DNA of 64,000 nt, taken from Acidovorax sp. Leaf191 (GTDB taxonomy: Bacteria > Pseudomonadota > Gammaproteobacteria > Burkholderiales > Burkholderiaceae_C). The translations under genes were made by a program, and so were the position numbers. The DNA lies in contig NZ_LMPT01000003.1 of NCBI RefSeq assembly GCF_001424425.1, forward strand, positions 57,260 to 121,259. Direction: 5' to 3'. Position 1 is the stretch's first letter. The number at the start of each line of letters is the position of its first letter. Below are positions 1-8,620 of this stretch, piece by piece. The notes below the pieces were generated by a model. That model was not told the origin of the DNA, made no database searches, and saw only the letters and a program-made list of their open reading frames with translations.

Positions 1-197
1 ATCCACATCCACATCCACCCGTTCGGGCTGAGCCTGTCGAAGCCGGGGCAAGACCTCAGTGCAGCCCTTCGACAAGCTCAGGGTGAACGGTTCAGGGGCT
101 GGGGACGGGCTGGGATCCACATCCACATCCACATTCACCCGTTCACCCGTTCACCCGCAAATACAACTACGGCGACACCGCCCAGGACGCAGCCTCT
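1..197. repeat. Intergenic REP-like inverted repeat with short direct repeats
   Basis: No gene is supported here. Positions 21-42 (gttcgggctgagcctgtcga..) and 67-88 (cttcgacaagctcagggtga..) form an imperfect inverted repeat of 22-bp arms. Positions 1-18 and 115-132 are identical copies of atccacatccacatccac, and 'gttcaccc' is repeated just after the second copy. A related inverted repeat lies at 46211-46278. The arrangement looks like a mobile or REP-type extragenic palindrome. Confidence 0.6.
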
Positions 198-1217
198 TCA
201 ATCTACCTTCACATTCGCGTTCTTCACCACCTGCGCCATGCGCGCGGCCTCGCTCTTGAAGAACGCCGCGGCCTGCTCGGGCGGCGTGAGCTTGATCTCA
301 TAGCCCTGTGCGATCAGCGCATCGTGTGCCTCGGGCATCTCCATGGCGGCCTTGAAGCCGTTGTACAGCCGCGCCAGTTCGGCCTTGGACAGCCCAGCCG
401 GTCCCACCGGGGCGATCCAGCCGTCCAGTTCGAAGCCGGGGAGCCCCTGCTCCGCAATCGTGGGCACGCCGGGCAGCGACGCCACGCGGCTGCCCGTGGT
501 CACACCCAGCGCGCGCAAGGCGCCCGACTTGATGTGCGCCGCCGCAGGCGCCACCGCCACCACGCCCAGTTGCACCTGGCCGCCCAGGATGTCGTTCATG
601 AGCGGGCCCATGCCGCGGTATGGGATGTGTTTGATGTCCAGCCTGGCCTGGTCCACGAACATCGCAGCCCCCAGGTGCAGGATGGTGCCGTTGCCCGACG
701 AGCCGTAGTTCAGCACGCCGGGCTTGGACTTCGCATAGGCGATCAGCTCCTGCACGGTCTTGGCGGGCACCCCGGGGTGCGCCACCAGCACGAAGGGCGT
801 GGCGCCGAGGATGGTGATGGGCGTGATGTCGGCGAGCGAGTCGAACGGAATATTCTTGTAGACGCTGGGGTTGACCACGTGGTTGTTGGACACCACGCCG
901 ATCACCGAGCCGTCCTTGGGTGCGCGCACGATCTGCGTGGTGCCGGTGATGCCGCCCGCGCCTGGCAGGTTCTCGATGACCACCGGCTGGCCCAGCGCCT
1001 TGGACAGGCTGTTGCTGATGGCACGGATGGCGCCGTCCGCCCCCGAACCCGCCGACAGCGGCAGGATCACACGCAGCGGCTTGCCGTCGCCCTGGGCGCG
1101 GGCGGTGCGCGGCAGGCACCAGGCGGCGGCACCCAACGCAGCGGCGCTGGCGGCCAAAGCCTGGCGACGTGTGAGTAGGCTGCGGGACAAGGAAATGGCG
1201 GGGGCAGTGGTGGGCAT
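198..1217 (-). CDS. Bug/TctC-family periplasmic solute-binding protein
   Basis: This is an extracytoplasmic solute receptor of the tripartite tricarboxylate transporter (TctC/Bug) family. It should bind a small carboxylate in the periplasm. The start at 1217 is preferred over an in-frame ATG at 1241 because TGGAG lies 8 nt upstream, giving 339 aa. The N-terminus carries RRQALAASAAALGAAAW ending in ARAQ, a twin-arginine-like signal peptide. Family landmarks follow: LRVILPLSAGSGADGAIRA, the VIENLPGAGG loop and a C-terminal FxSEAARM segment. No TctA/TctB membrane genes are nearby, which is common for the many orphan Bug proteins of Burkholderiales. It is the last gene of a minus-strand set with a CoA-transferase and an HMG-CoA-lyase-like enzyme, so its ligand is probably the acid those enzymes activate and cleave. 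The ligand itself cannot be read from the sequence. Confidence 0.9.
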   Translation of the reverse strand: MPTTAPAISLSRSLLTRRQALAASAAALGAAAWCLPRTARAQGDGKPLRVILPLSAGSGADGAIRAISNSLSKALGQPVVIENLPGAGGITGTTQIVRAPKDGSVIGVVSNNHVVNPSVYKNIPFDSLADITPITILGATPFVLVAHPGVPAKTVQELIAYAKSKPGVLNYGSSGNGTILHLGAAMFVDQARLDIKHIPYRGMGPLMNDILGGQVQLGVVAVAPAAAHIKSGALRALGVTTGSRVASLPGVPTIAEQGLPGFELDGWIAPVGPAGLSKAELARLYNGFKAAMEMPEAHDALIAQGYEIKLTPPEQAAAFFKSEAARMAQVVKNANVKVD

Positions 1218-1298
1218 GGGTTTGTCTCCAGTCGTTGTCATGCAATCCGGGGGCTGCGGTCTGCGCCGCGTGGGTGCCCCGGGTCGTCGAGAAATAAA

Positions 1299-2543
1299 TC
1301 AGGCAATCGCGCCCGCGGCGTGCAGCGCTGCCACGGCCTCGGGCGTGTAGCCCAGGCTGTGCAGCAGCTCGGCCGTGTGCTGGCCCAGGCGGGGTGGGTC
1401 GCAGCGCACATCCAGGCGCTGTCCGTCCATGCGCAGCGGCATCAGCGTGACCTGCGCGGTGTGGCCCGCGCACTCGCCATCGGGCAGCGTGATGTCGGCG
1501 AGACCCCCCGTGGCTTGGAGGTGCGGGTCGTCGAACAGTTCTTCGGGCCGGCGGATGGGTGCAAAAGGCAGGCCGTGGCGCTCGAAGATCGTGGCCAGCG
1601 CGTCGGCCGGGTGCTGCGCCAGGCGCTCGCGCAGCACCGGCATCAGCGTGGGCCGCGCGCGCACGCGGTCGTTGTTGGTGGCCAGCTGCGGGTCGACCTT
1701 CAGGTCGGCATAGCCCATGGCGTCGCAAAAAGTCTGCCACTGCGCGTCGCTCACCGCGGCCAGGAAGATCTGCCCGCCGTCCTTCACGCTGAACACGTCG
1801 TACACGGCCCAGGACGAGATGCGGTCGGGCATGGGCGCGGCAGGCTGGCCGGTGACGGCGTACTGCATCATGTGCTGGCCCACCAGGAAGACGTTGTTCT
1901 CGAACAGGGCCGAGTCCACCTCCTGCCCGCGCCCGGTGATGCCGCGCTGCATCAGCGCGGCCATGGCGCCGATGGCACCGAACATGCCGCCCATGATGTC
2001 GTTCACGCTGGTGCCCGCGCGCAGCGGGTCACCGGGCCGGCCGGTCATGTAGGCCAGGCCGCCCATCATCTGCACCACCTCGTCGAGCGCGGTGCGGTGC
2101 TCGTACGGGCCGGGCAGAAAGCCCGTGTGGTTGACGTAGATGAGGCGCGGGTTGAGCTGGCTCAGCGCCGCGTAGTCCAGGCCGTATTTGGTCATCACGC
2201 CGGGCTTGAAGTTCTGCGCCACCACGTCGGCCGACGCCGCGAGCTTGCGCGCGGCCGCCAGGCCCTCGGGGCTGCGCAGGTCGATGGCGATGCTCTTCTT
2301 GTTGCGGTTGAACATGGGGAAGAAGCCCGCGCCCGCGCCCAGCAGGTGGCGGGTGCGGTCGCCGTCCACCGGCTCGACCTTGATGACCTCGGCCCCCAGG
2401 TCGGCCAGCACCATGCCGCAGGTGGGGCCCATGACCATGTGGGTGAACTCGACCACGCGCAGGCCCTGCAGGGGCAAGGCGCGGGGGGCCGGAGTGTCGG
2501 GCGGCGTGGGCGGGGCAAAGGAAGAATCGGTGTGGGAAGTCAT
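1299..2543 (-). CDS. Family III (CaiB/BaiF) CoA-transferase
   Basis: This 414-aa protein moves CoA between acyl-CoA and a free carboxylic acid, in the cytoplasm. The N-terminal LQGLRVVEFTHMVMGPTCGM and LADLGAEVIKVEP segments, then GDRTRHL and FNRNKKSIAIDL, are the standard CaiB/BaiF landmarks. The catalytic aspartate is D182 in AGTSVNDIMGG. Length is normal for the family. It lies between the HMG-CoA-lyase-like gene (44 nt upstream) and the Bug receptor (81 nt downstream), all on the minus strand, so it probably forms the CoA ester that the lyase cleaves. The acid substrate is not determinable. There is no strong ribosome-binding site at the chosen ATG. Confidence 0.9.
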   Translation of the reverse strand: MTSHTDSSFAPPTPPDTPAPRALPLQGLRVVEFTHMVMGPTCGMVLADLGAEVIKVEPVDGDRTRHLLGAGAGFFPMFNRNKKSIAIDLRSPEGLAAARKLAASADVVAQNFKPGVMTKYGLDYAALSQLNPRLIYVNHTGFLPGPYEHRTALDEVVQMMGGLAYMTGRPGDPLRAGTSVNDIMGGMFGAIGAMAALMQRGITGRGQEVDSALFENNVFLVGQHMMQYAVTGQPAAPMPDRISSWAVYDVFSVKDGGQIFLAAVSDAQWQTFCDAMGYADLKVDPQLATNNDRVRARPTLMPVLRERLAQHPADALATIFERHGLPFAPIRRPEELFDDPHLQATGGLADITLPDGECAGHTAQVTLMPLRMDGQRLDVRCDPPRLGQHTAELLHSLGYTPEAVAALHAAGAIA

Positions 2544-2587
2544 GGTCAGACGATACGGGATGGAAGGACGCGCGGCGGTGGATCAGG

Positions 2588-3592
2588 TCAGTGGGTGGCG
2601 GCCAGGGAGGTGGCTCCCGCGCCGGTGCCCGGTACTCCTGCCTGCCAGAGCGTGCCGTGCAGCGTCTCGCCAGCCAGCCAGCCCGCCACGCGCTCGCGCA
2701 GTGCCAGCAGCGCGGCCACGTCGATGCCGGTTGCCACACCCATGCGTTCGAGCATGAACACCAGGTCTTCGGTGGTGACGTTACCGCTGGCGCCGGGCGC
2801 GTGCGGGCAGCCGCCGATGCCGGCCAGGCAGGCGTCGAAGCGGGTAATGCCTGTCTGCCACGCGGCATACACATTGGCCATCCCCATGCCGCGCGTGTCG
2901 TGAAAATGCGCGCAGGCCAGCCGGTCGCCCACCAGCGCCCGGGCCTTGCCGAACAGCCGGGCGACCGAGGCCGGGTCGGCGTAGCCCACGGTGTCGGCCA
3001 GGCTCACGCGGTCGGCGCCCGCGTCGAGCAGGGCCTGCATCAGGCGCAGCACCTCGCTCTCGGCCACCTCGCCCTGCAGCGTGCAGCCGAACGCCGTGCC
3101 CACGCCCCCTTCGATGAGCGTGCGGCTGCCGCTGGCATCGCGCAGCGCGCGGATGCGCGCCACCTCCGCCACCACCTCGTCCGGCGTCTTGCGCAGGTTG
3201 GCCAGGCTGTGGGCGTGGCTGGCCGACAGGGGCACGACCATGAGGTCGGCGCCACATTCCAGCGCACGTTCCGCCCCCTTGTAGTTGGGCACCAGCACCG
3301 AGGCGACGAGCCCCGGCAGCGTCTTGGCGTGGGCCAGCACCTCGGCGGTGTCGGCCAGCTGCGGCAGCAGACGGGCGGGCACGAAGGAGCCGACCTCGAT
3401 CTCGCGCTGGCCCGCCGCGTAGGCCGCGTCCACCCACTCGATCTTGCGGGCCGTGGAGACGATGGTGGCAATGCTCTGCAGGCCATCGCGCAGGCCGACT
3501 TCGCGCACCAGGGCGGCGGCTGCGGGGCGCGGTGCCCGCGGCAGTTCGAGAGAGGCGCCTGTCGATAGGGGGCTGCTCACGGGTGTCTCCAT
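2588..3592 (-). CDS. Hydroxymethylglutaryl-CoA lyase-like enzyme
   Basis: This is a TIM-barrel lyase of the HMGL family, expected to split a 3-hydroxy-acyl-CoA into acetyl-CoA (or a similar CoA ester) and a keto acid. VREVGLRDGLQ near residue 30 is the metal-binding, catalytic Arg-Asp motif. GGCPHAPGASGNVTTEDLVF near the C-terminus carries the signature loop cysteine. The ATG at 3592 gives 334 aa and fits the family. An upstream in-frame ATG at 3652 would put 20 non-conserved residues on the front and run into the regulatory gap, so it was rejected. It is the first gene of the operon with the CoA-transferase and Bug receptor and is divergent from a LysR gene. True HMG-CoA (leucine) or another branched hydroxyacyl-CoA could be the substrate. 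The CoA-transferase partner argues for growth on an exogenous acid. Confidence 0.88.
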   Translation of the reverse strand: METPVSSPLSTGASLELPRAPRPAAAALVREVGLRDGLQSIATIVSTARKIEWVDAAYAAGQREIEVGSFVPARLLPQLADTAEVLAHAKTLPGLVASVLVPNYKGAERALECGADLMVVPLSASHAHSLANLRKTPDEVVAEVARIRALRDASGSRTLIEGGVGTAFGCTLQGEVAESEVLRLMQALLDAGADRVSLADTVGYADPASVARLFGKARALVGDRLACAHFHDTRGMGMANVYAAWQTGITRFDACLAGIGGCPHAPGASGNVTTEDLVFMLERMGVATGIDVAALLALRERVAGWLAGETLHGTLWQAGVPGTGAGATSLAATH

Positions 3593-3616
3593 TTCTTGTG
3601 TCTGCGACCTAGCGTG

Positions 3617-3641
3617 GATTCTAGGAATTCCCATTTGAATC
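3617..3641. promoter_or_regulatory. Candidate LysR operator between divergent genes
   Basis: The 72-bp gap between the lyase gene and the LysR gene contains GATTC (3617-3621) and GAATC (3637-3641) as inverted arms around a central GAATTC. LysR regulators usually bind dyads of this kind next to their own gene. The assignment is inferred from position and symmetry only. Confidence 0.3.
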
Positions 3642-3664
3642 AGAAAATACATTGTGGAAGCTCT

Positions 3665-4642
3665 ATGATTCCCAAACGGAATACCTCAGCATCCATGCGC
3701 GACCTCGACCTTCAGACCCTGCGCCTCTTCGCCGCCGTGTGCGAGCACCGCAGCATTGCGCGCGCGGCCGAGCAGGAGGCCATCGTGGGCTCGGCCATCA
3801 GCAAGCGGCTGGCGCAGCTGGAGGACACGGTGGGCACGCCGCTCTTGGTGCGCAAGCGGCGCGGCGTCATCCCCACCCCGGCGGGCGAGACGCTGCTGGA
3901 GCACGCGCGCACCATGCTGGCCAGCGTGGGCCAGATCGAGCGGGACATGGCCGCCTACGCCACCGGCACGCGCGGCCACGTGCGCATGCTGGTCACGGCC
4001 TCGGTCATGGCCGAGTCGCTGGCCGACGATGTGGCGGCGTTCTTGCAAGACCCGGCGCACCGCGACATCCAGGTGAGCCTGGAAGAGCGCGTGAGCCCGG
4101 ACGTGGTGCAGGGCATCCGCGACGGCAGCGCCTCCATCGGCATCTGCTGGGATGCGGCCGACCTGTCGGGCCTTGCGGTGTGCGGCTACCGCCACGACCA
4201 CCTGGCGGTGGTGGCCCACGCCTCGCACCCGGTGGCGCAGCGCCAGAGCGTGCGTTTTGCCGACGTGCTGGACCATGAATTCGTCAGCATGCCCGCCCTG
4301 AGCGCCGTGCAGGTGCTGCTGGCGCGCGCGGCGGCGGTCGAGGGAAAGATGCTCGCCCACCGCGTGCTGGTGTCCAACTTCGACGCTGCGCTGCGGGTGG
4401 TGCGCGCCAACCTGGCCATCAGCGTGGTACCGCAGGAAGTGGCCCAGCCGTTTGCCGACATCGCCCCGGTGCGGGTGATTCCGCTGTCCGACCCGTGGGC
4501 CCGCCGGCGCTTCGCCATCTGCTTTCGCAGCGCCCAGATGCTCACCCCGGCGGCGCGTCTGCTGGTGGACCATCTGGCCCGGCTGGGAGCCGGCGGTCCG
4601 GACTCCGGCGGCGTGGCCGCTCCGCAACAGTTTGATATGTAA
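3665..4642 (+). CDS. LysR-family transcriptional regulator
   Basis: A 325-aa LysR regulator. An N-terminal winged helix-turn-helix (LQTLRLFAAVCEHRSIARAA, then SAISKRLAQLEDTVGTPLLV) is followed by a two-lobe effector domain from about residue 95. The ATG at 3665 is chosen because GGAAG lies just upstream; a further ATG at 3695 is possible. The gene is divergent from the lyase/CoA-transferase/Bug operon and separated from it by 72 bp, the classic arrangement for a regulator of that operon. The effector would then be the imported acid or its CoA ester, which is inference. The C-terminal tail of about 20 residues is Gly/Pro-rich and unlikely to be structured. Confidence 0.92.
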   Translation: MIPKRNTSASMRDLDLQTLRLFAAVCEHRSIARAAEQEAIVGSAISKRLAQLEDTVGTPLLVRKRRGVIPTPAGETLLEHARTMLASVGQIERDMAAYATGTRGHVRMLVTASVMAESLADDVAAFLQDPAHRDIQVSLEERVSPDVVQGIRDGSASIGICWDAADLSGLAVCGYRHDHLAVVAHASHPVAQRQSVRFADVLDHEFVSMPALSAVQVLLARAAAVEGKMLAHRVLVSNFDAALRVVRANLAISVVPQEVAQPFADIAPVRVIPLSDPWARRRFAICFRSAQMLTPAARLLVDHLARLGAGGPDSGGVAAPQQFDM

Positions 4643-4803
4643 CGCCGTATTTTTGGTGTTTAGCGCATATGTGCTGTGCGTTCTGAGCTACCAAACTTGT
4701 AGCAAATTAGGTTCCGAGCTATAGTCAACGCACATCGTCGGGCCGGTCTCGCATCCGCCCAGAACGAACTTTCGAACCAACACTTGCGCGAGGAGAAGCG
4801 TCC

Positions 4804-5118
4804 ATGAGCTCCAAAGAAAATGCCGCCATCAACCAGTTGTTCGAGCGGCTCGAATGCCGTTACGCACTGCGCGTGCTGTGGGCCCTGAAGGACGGCCACC
4901 CCCAAACCTTCCGCCTGCTGCAGGACAGCGTGGGGGGCATCACTCCCAACACGCTCAACACCCGCATCAAGGAACTGCGCGAAGCCGGCTTCGTGGACCA
5001 CGGCAGCGACGGCTACACCGTCACCCCCTCCGGCGCCGACCTGCTCAAGCGCCTGTCGGACGTGCAGGCCTTCGCCACCCGCTGGGTGGCCGGCCGCGCC
5101 AAGAAGCAGACGCCCTGA
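4804..5118 (+). CDS. HxlR-type winged-helix transcriptional regulator
   Basis: A 104-aa single-domain regulator. The pattern RYALRVLWALKDG, FRLLQDSVGGITPNTLNTRI and GYTVTPSGADLL matches the HxlR/MarR-like winged helix: recognition helix in TPNTLNTRIKEL, then a short wing. AGGAG stands 9 nt before the ATG. It lacks the cysteine often seen near the N-terminus of redox-sensing HxlR proteins, apart from C18 in LECRYAL. It stands alone, with 161 bp upstream and 166 bp downstream, so no target is suggested by context. Confidence 0.82.
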   Translation: MSSKENAAINQLFERLECRYALRVLWALKDGHPQTFRLLQDSVGGITPNTLNTRIKELREAGFVDHGSDGYTVTPSGADLLKRLSDVQAFATRWVAGRAKKQTP

Positions 5119-5218
5119 GCCCCGGGGCTGCCAACTCCCCCTGCCCCGCACCAGCCCTGCCGCTCTGCAGGGCCTCCAGGCAGGCCCACCCGGGGCAGCC
5201 GTTAAAATGACAGTCTGA

Positions 5219-5257
5219 ATAGCTTCTAGCGCCCATCCACCAAGCGCCAGGAGCTAT
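5219..5257. repeat. Dispersed intergenic palindrome, copy 1
   Basis: An imperfect palindrome with a core resembling TAGCGC..ATCCACCAAGCGCCAG and an AGCTAT end, followed by an A/T-rich ATTTTTAATAGC tail. It lies 28 bp upstream of the FKBP start codon. Related copies are at 12538, 27001, 36153 and 46341. Confidence 0.65.
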
Positions 5258-5284
5258 ATTTTTAATAGCACTCAAGGAATCACC

Positions 5285-5644
5285 ATGGCATTGACCACCA
5301 CCGCATCCGGCCTGCAGTACGAAGACACCACCGTGGGCGAAGGCGCCGAGGCCACCAAGGGCCAGAACGTGTCGGTGCACTACACCGGCTGGCTGTACAA
5401 CAACGGCGAGCAAGGCGCCAAGTTCGACTCCAGCCGTGACCGTAACGACCCCTTCGAGTTCTCGCTGGGCGCCGGCATGGTCATCAAGGGCTGGGACGAA
5501 GGCGTGCAGGGCATGAAGATCGGCGGCCAGCGCACCCTGATCATCCCCGCATCCCTGGGCTACGGCGCCCGCGGCGCCGGCGGCGTGATCCCCCCGAACG
5601 CCACGCTCAAGTTCGACGTCGAACTGCTCAAGGTCGGCCGCTGA
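5285..5644 (+). CDS. FKBP-type peptidyl-prolyl cis-trans isomerase
   Basis: A 119-aa single-domain FKBP that catalyses prolyl isomerisation in protein folding. The fold's landmarks are all present: VSVHYTGWLYN, GAKFDSSRDRNDPFEFSLG, VIKGWDEGVQGMKIGGQR, and the C-terminal GYGARGAGGVIPPNATLKFD. There is no signal peptide, so it should act in the cytoplasm, like other small FKBPs of beta- and gammaproteobacteria. AAGGA precedes the ATG. It is monocistronic and ends in a very strong terminator. Confidence 0.96.
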   Translation: MALTTTASGLQYEDTTVGEGAEATKGQNVSVHYTGWLYNNGEQGAKFDSSRDRNDPFEFSLGAGMVIKGWDEGVQGMKIGGQRTLIIPASLGYGARGAGGVIPPNATLKFDVELLKVGR

Positions 5645-5670
5645 TCCAGCCCCCTCCTGTCCCTTGTGGC

Positions 5671-5706
5671 AAAAACAAAAGCGGCCTGCGGGCCGCTTTT
5701 GTTTTT
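5671..5706 (+). terminator. Rho-independent terminator of the FKBP gene
   Basis: A perfect hairpin with arms aaaaacaaaagcggcc and ggccgcttttgttttt around TGCG, ending in a T-rich run, 27 nt after the FKBP stop. It is symmetric and could also terminate transcription arriving from the right. Confidence 0.93.
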
Positions 5707-5828
5707 ATCGATCCCGCCGTCCAAAACCGGCGCGCCCCCAACGCCAGTGCATCCGTGCATCTGGCTTCGCCAGGCCACCAGGTGCGTCCCCCTCCGGGGG
5801 AAGCCGCAGAGCGGCTCAGGGGGGGCTT

Positions 5829-6347
5829 TCAATCAAACAGTGCCTTGTCCAGCCGCTCGAACTTGGCATCGCCCACGGCTTCGCGGATCTTCGGCGCCAG
5901 CGCCGCCAGGTCGTCGAAGCTGCCGGCGCTTTCGACCGCCAGGTTCAGCCGAAAGCCACGCAGGCCCAGGCCGGCGGTGATTTCCGTGGCAATCGGGTAG
6001 GCCGCCTGGTAGCGCTCCATGGGGCTGCGGCCCGAGCCTTCCCCGGCGGCGGCCACGGTGCCCAGGTCCATGGCGTCCGCCAGCGGCGCGGGCGCGGGCG
6101 CGACCGGCAGGCCTGCGGCCACGGCGGCGACCGCGGCGGACTTGCCCGCCAGCGGCTCCAGCAGGCCCTGGGCGATCATGGCCTGCACGTCGTCCTGGGT
6201 GATGCCCATGGCAGCGGTGGCGGCCAGGATCTCACCCGTGGTGCGCTTGCCGTCAAAAAGTATGAAGGCCGAACGCTGGCGTGAACTGAGGCTGCCGCGC
6301 CGGTCCTTGAGTGCTTCCTGCCCTGCCTGGGTCTTGACGAGAACCAT
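5829..6347 (-). CDS. Hypothetical protein
   Basis: A 172-aa protein of unknown function. The start at 6347 has AGGAG 7 nt upstream; an upstream ATG at 6368 was rejected. The first 80 residues (MVLVKTQAGQEALKDRR, SSRQRSAFILFDGKRTTGEI, ITQDDVQAMIAQGLLEPL) look like a small alpha/beta or winged-helix domain. An Ala/Pro-rich linker follows, then a helical C-terminal region (YPIATEITAGLGLRGFRLNL to the end). There is no signal peptide or membrane segment. It is transcribed alone, convergent with the FKBP gene. I do not recognise the family. Confidence 0.75.
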   Translation of the reverse strand: MVLVKTQAGQEALKDRRGSLSSRQRSAFILFDGKRTTGEILAATAAMGITQDDVQAMIAQGLLEPLAGKSAAVAAVAAGLPVAPAPAPLADAMDLGTVAAAGEGSGRSPMERYQAAYPIATEITAGLGLRGFRLNLAVESAGSFDDLAALAPKIREAVGDAKFERLDKALFD

Positions 6348-6487
6348 GAATCTCCTTGAATGGAGCACGCGGCCGCCCTCCGGCCCGGCATGCTGGGTTC
6401 CAGACTCTCACGTTTTGACACAGTTGAATATCGGGGTTTTCACATAACCCACGGCATGTCGTGCGCTCCGGGCGCCCTGATGCAGGA

Positions 6488-8620
6488 CTACATCTCGGAG
6501 CGTATGCGGGGCAGCTCGGGCCCGGGGCGGGTGATCCAGCTCACCACCACCGCCACCGCCGCGCCGGCGGGCACGCCGAACACGCCCGCGGAAATCGGCT
6601 GGATGCCGAACCACAGCCCGTCGGCCAGCAGCCAGGGCGGCAGGGCTGCGCGCATGGCCGGCACGTGCGACAGCATGTAGTACACCGCCACGCCCAGCCC
6701 GGCCAGCATGCCGGCCACCGCGCCCTGGCGCGTGGTGCCGCGCCAGAAGATGCCCAGCACCATGGTGGGCACAAAGGCCGAAGCGGCCAGCGAGAACGAT
6801 GCCGACACCATGGGCAATATCTCGGACGGCTTGAGCGCCGCCACGAAGGCCGCCGACAAGGCCACCGCCAGCAGGGTGAACTTGGTCAGGATCACGCGCT
6901 GCTCGGGCGAGGCCTTGCGCTGCGCATCCGGGAAGTACAGGTCGCGCACCAGCGCATTGCTGATGGTGAGCAGCAGCCCGTCGGCGGTGGACAGCGCAGC
7001 GGCCAGCCCGCCCGCCGCCACCAGGCCCGACACCACGTACGGCAGCCCGCCCAGTTCGGGCGTGGCCAGCATGATCAGGTCGGCCCCCAGGCGAATCTCG
7101 CCGAACTGCACGATGCCGTCGCCGTTGACGTCCTCGATGGAGAGCAGCGAGCTGTCCACCCGCGCCCACTGGGCCATCCAGTTGGGCAGCGCCTCGAAGC
7201 TGCTGCCCACCAGGTTCTGCATCACCTCGAACTTCACCAGCACCGCCAGCGCGGGCGCGCTCAAGTACAGCAGCGCAATGAAGAACAGCGACCACGCCAC
7301 CGACGCCCGCGCGCCGCCCACCGTGGGCGAGGTGTAGTAGCGCGTGAGCAGGTGCGGCAGCCCGGCCGTGCCCACCATCAGGCAGAACATCAGCGCGAGG
7401 AAGTTGCGCCGCGTGAGCTCATAGTCGCGCTGCTCATCGGGGGTGCCGTCCGGGTCGCCCACATAGGCCTGGCTGTGCAGCGGCAGCCCGCCCAGGGGCC
7501 GGGCACGCTCGTAGTTCTCGCGCATCTCGCGCGTCCAGCGCTCGCGGGCCGCGGCGGCATCGCGCGGGAGCGCGGCCAGCTCGCGGCTGGCGCTGACGAT
7601 GAGCCCCACGTCGGCGTTCTGGGTGCGCAGCGTGCGGATGCGCTCGCGGCCCTTTTCGCGCTCGCGCTCCAGCGCGCCCTCGACGTCCTGCAGGCGCGCC
7701 TCGTAGTCCTTGGCGCGCTGCAGGTAGGTCTGCACCACCTGGTGCTCGGCCGGGGAGTCGAGCAACTGGGCTTCCAGGTCCGCGATCTTGCTGATCTGCG
7801 TGCCGTAGACCAGCGGCGCGAGCGGGCTGCCCAGCTGCTTGTAGGCCAGCCAGGACACGGGTATCAAAAAGGCCAGCAGCAGCACCACGTACTGCGCCAC
7901 TTGCGTCCAGGTGATGGCGCGCATGCCGCCCAGGAAAGAGCACAGCAGCACACCGCCCAGGCCCAGCATGATGCCGATCTCGAACTGCACACCGGTCAGG
8001 CGCGATGCGATCAGCCCCACGCCGTAGATCTGCGCCACGACATAGGTGAACGAGCACAGCACCGCCGCCAGCGCCGCGATCACGCGCGGCCAGCGGCCGC
8101 CGAACCGCACGTGAAAGAAGTCGGGCACGGTGTACAGGCCCATGGCCCTGAGGTGCGGGGCAATGAGCATCGCCACCAGGCAAAAGCCCCCCGTCCACCC
8201 CAGCAGGTAGGCCAGGCCCCCTGCCTGCCCCGGCGTGCCGGAGAAGCCCTGCAGGTACAGGGCGCCCGAGAGGCTGATGAACGACGCGGCACTCATCCAG
8301 TCGGCCGCCGCCGCCATGCCGTTGTACATGGGCGGAATGCGCCGCCCGGCCACGTAGTATTCCTCGGGGTCGCTCGTGCGGCCGTACACGCCGATGCCGG
8401 CGTAGGCCATGACGGTGATGAACAGGAAGATCGGCCCGATCCAGTGGCGCGACAGGCCCTGGTGCTCGGCCCAGGTCATCAGCGCCAGAAAGGCCAGCAC
8501 ACCCACCACATACAGCGCCAGGATGCGGTGCAGCCGCCACAGGTAGGCCGACCCGGAGGTCGCCCGCCCGCGGCTGTCGGTGCCGGGGGACCCGGCGCCC
8601 TTGTCAGCCATGGGGTCCAT
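6488..8620 (-). CDS. Sodium:solute symporter, large subunit (VC_2705-type)
   Basis: A roughly 710-aa multi-spanning inner-membrane symporter of the SSS family, paired with a DUF4212 small subunit as in the VC_2705-type acetate/solute symporters. TM segments begin with LALYVVGVLAFLALMTW, and the core GRRIPPMYNGMAAAADWMSAASF is typical. Between two TM groups there is a long charged, coiled-coil-like insert at about residues 275-385 (EAQLLDSP.., LEREREKGRERIRTL). Residues 497-508, DVNGDGIVQFGE, match an EF-hand calcium loop. The end of the core is LVAAGGLAAALSTADGLLLT. The start may be 8620 or 8611; either overlaps the end of the DUF4212 gene, implying coupling. The transported solute is probably a short organic acid but is not proven. 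Confidence 0.9.
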   Translation of the reverse strand: MDPMADKGAGSPGTDSRGRATSGSAYLWRLHRILALYVVGVLAFLALMTWAEHQGLSRHWIGPIFLFITVMAYAGIGVYGRTSDPEEYYVAGRRIPPMYNGMAAAADWMSAASFISLSGALYLQGFSGTPGQAGGLAYLLGWTGGFCLVAMLIAPHLRAMGLYTVPDFFHVRFGGRWPRVIAALAAVLCSFTYVVAQIYGVGLIASRLTGVQFEIGIMLGLGGVLLCSFLGGMRAITWTQVAQYVVLLLAFLIPVSWLAYKQLGSPLAPLVYGTQISKIADLEAQLLDSPAEHQVVQTYLQRAKDYEARLQDVEGALEREREKGRERIRTLRTQNADVGLIVSASRELAALPRDAAAARERWTREMRENYERARPLGGLPLHSQAYVGDPDGTPDEQRDYELTRRNFLALMFCLMVGTAGLPHLLTRYYTSPTVGGARASVAWSLFFIALLYLSAPALAVLVKFEVMQNLVGSSFEALPNWMAQWARVDSSLLSIEDVNGDGIVQFGEIRLGADLIMLATPELGGLPYVVSGLVAAGGLAAALSTADGLLLTISNALVRDLYFPDAQRKASPEQRVILTKFTLLAVALSAAFVAALKPSEILPMVSASFSLAASAFVPTMVLGIFWRGTTRQGAVAGMLAGLGVAVYYMLSHVPAMRAALPPWLLADGLWFGIQPISAGVFGVPAGAAVAVVVSWITRPGPELPRIRSEM

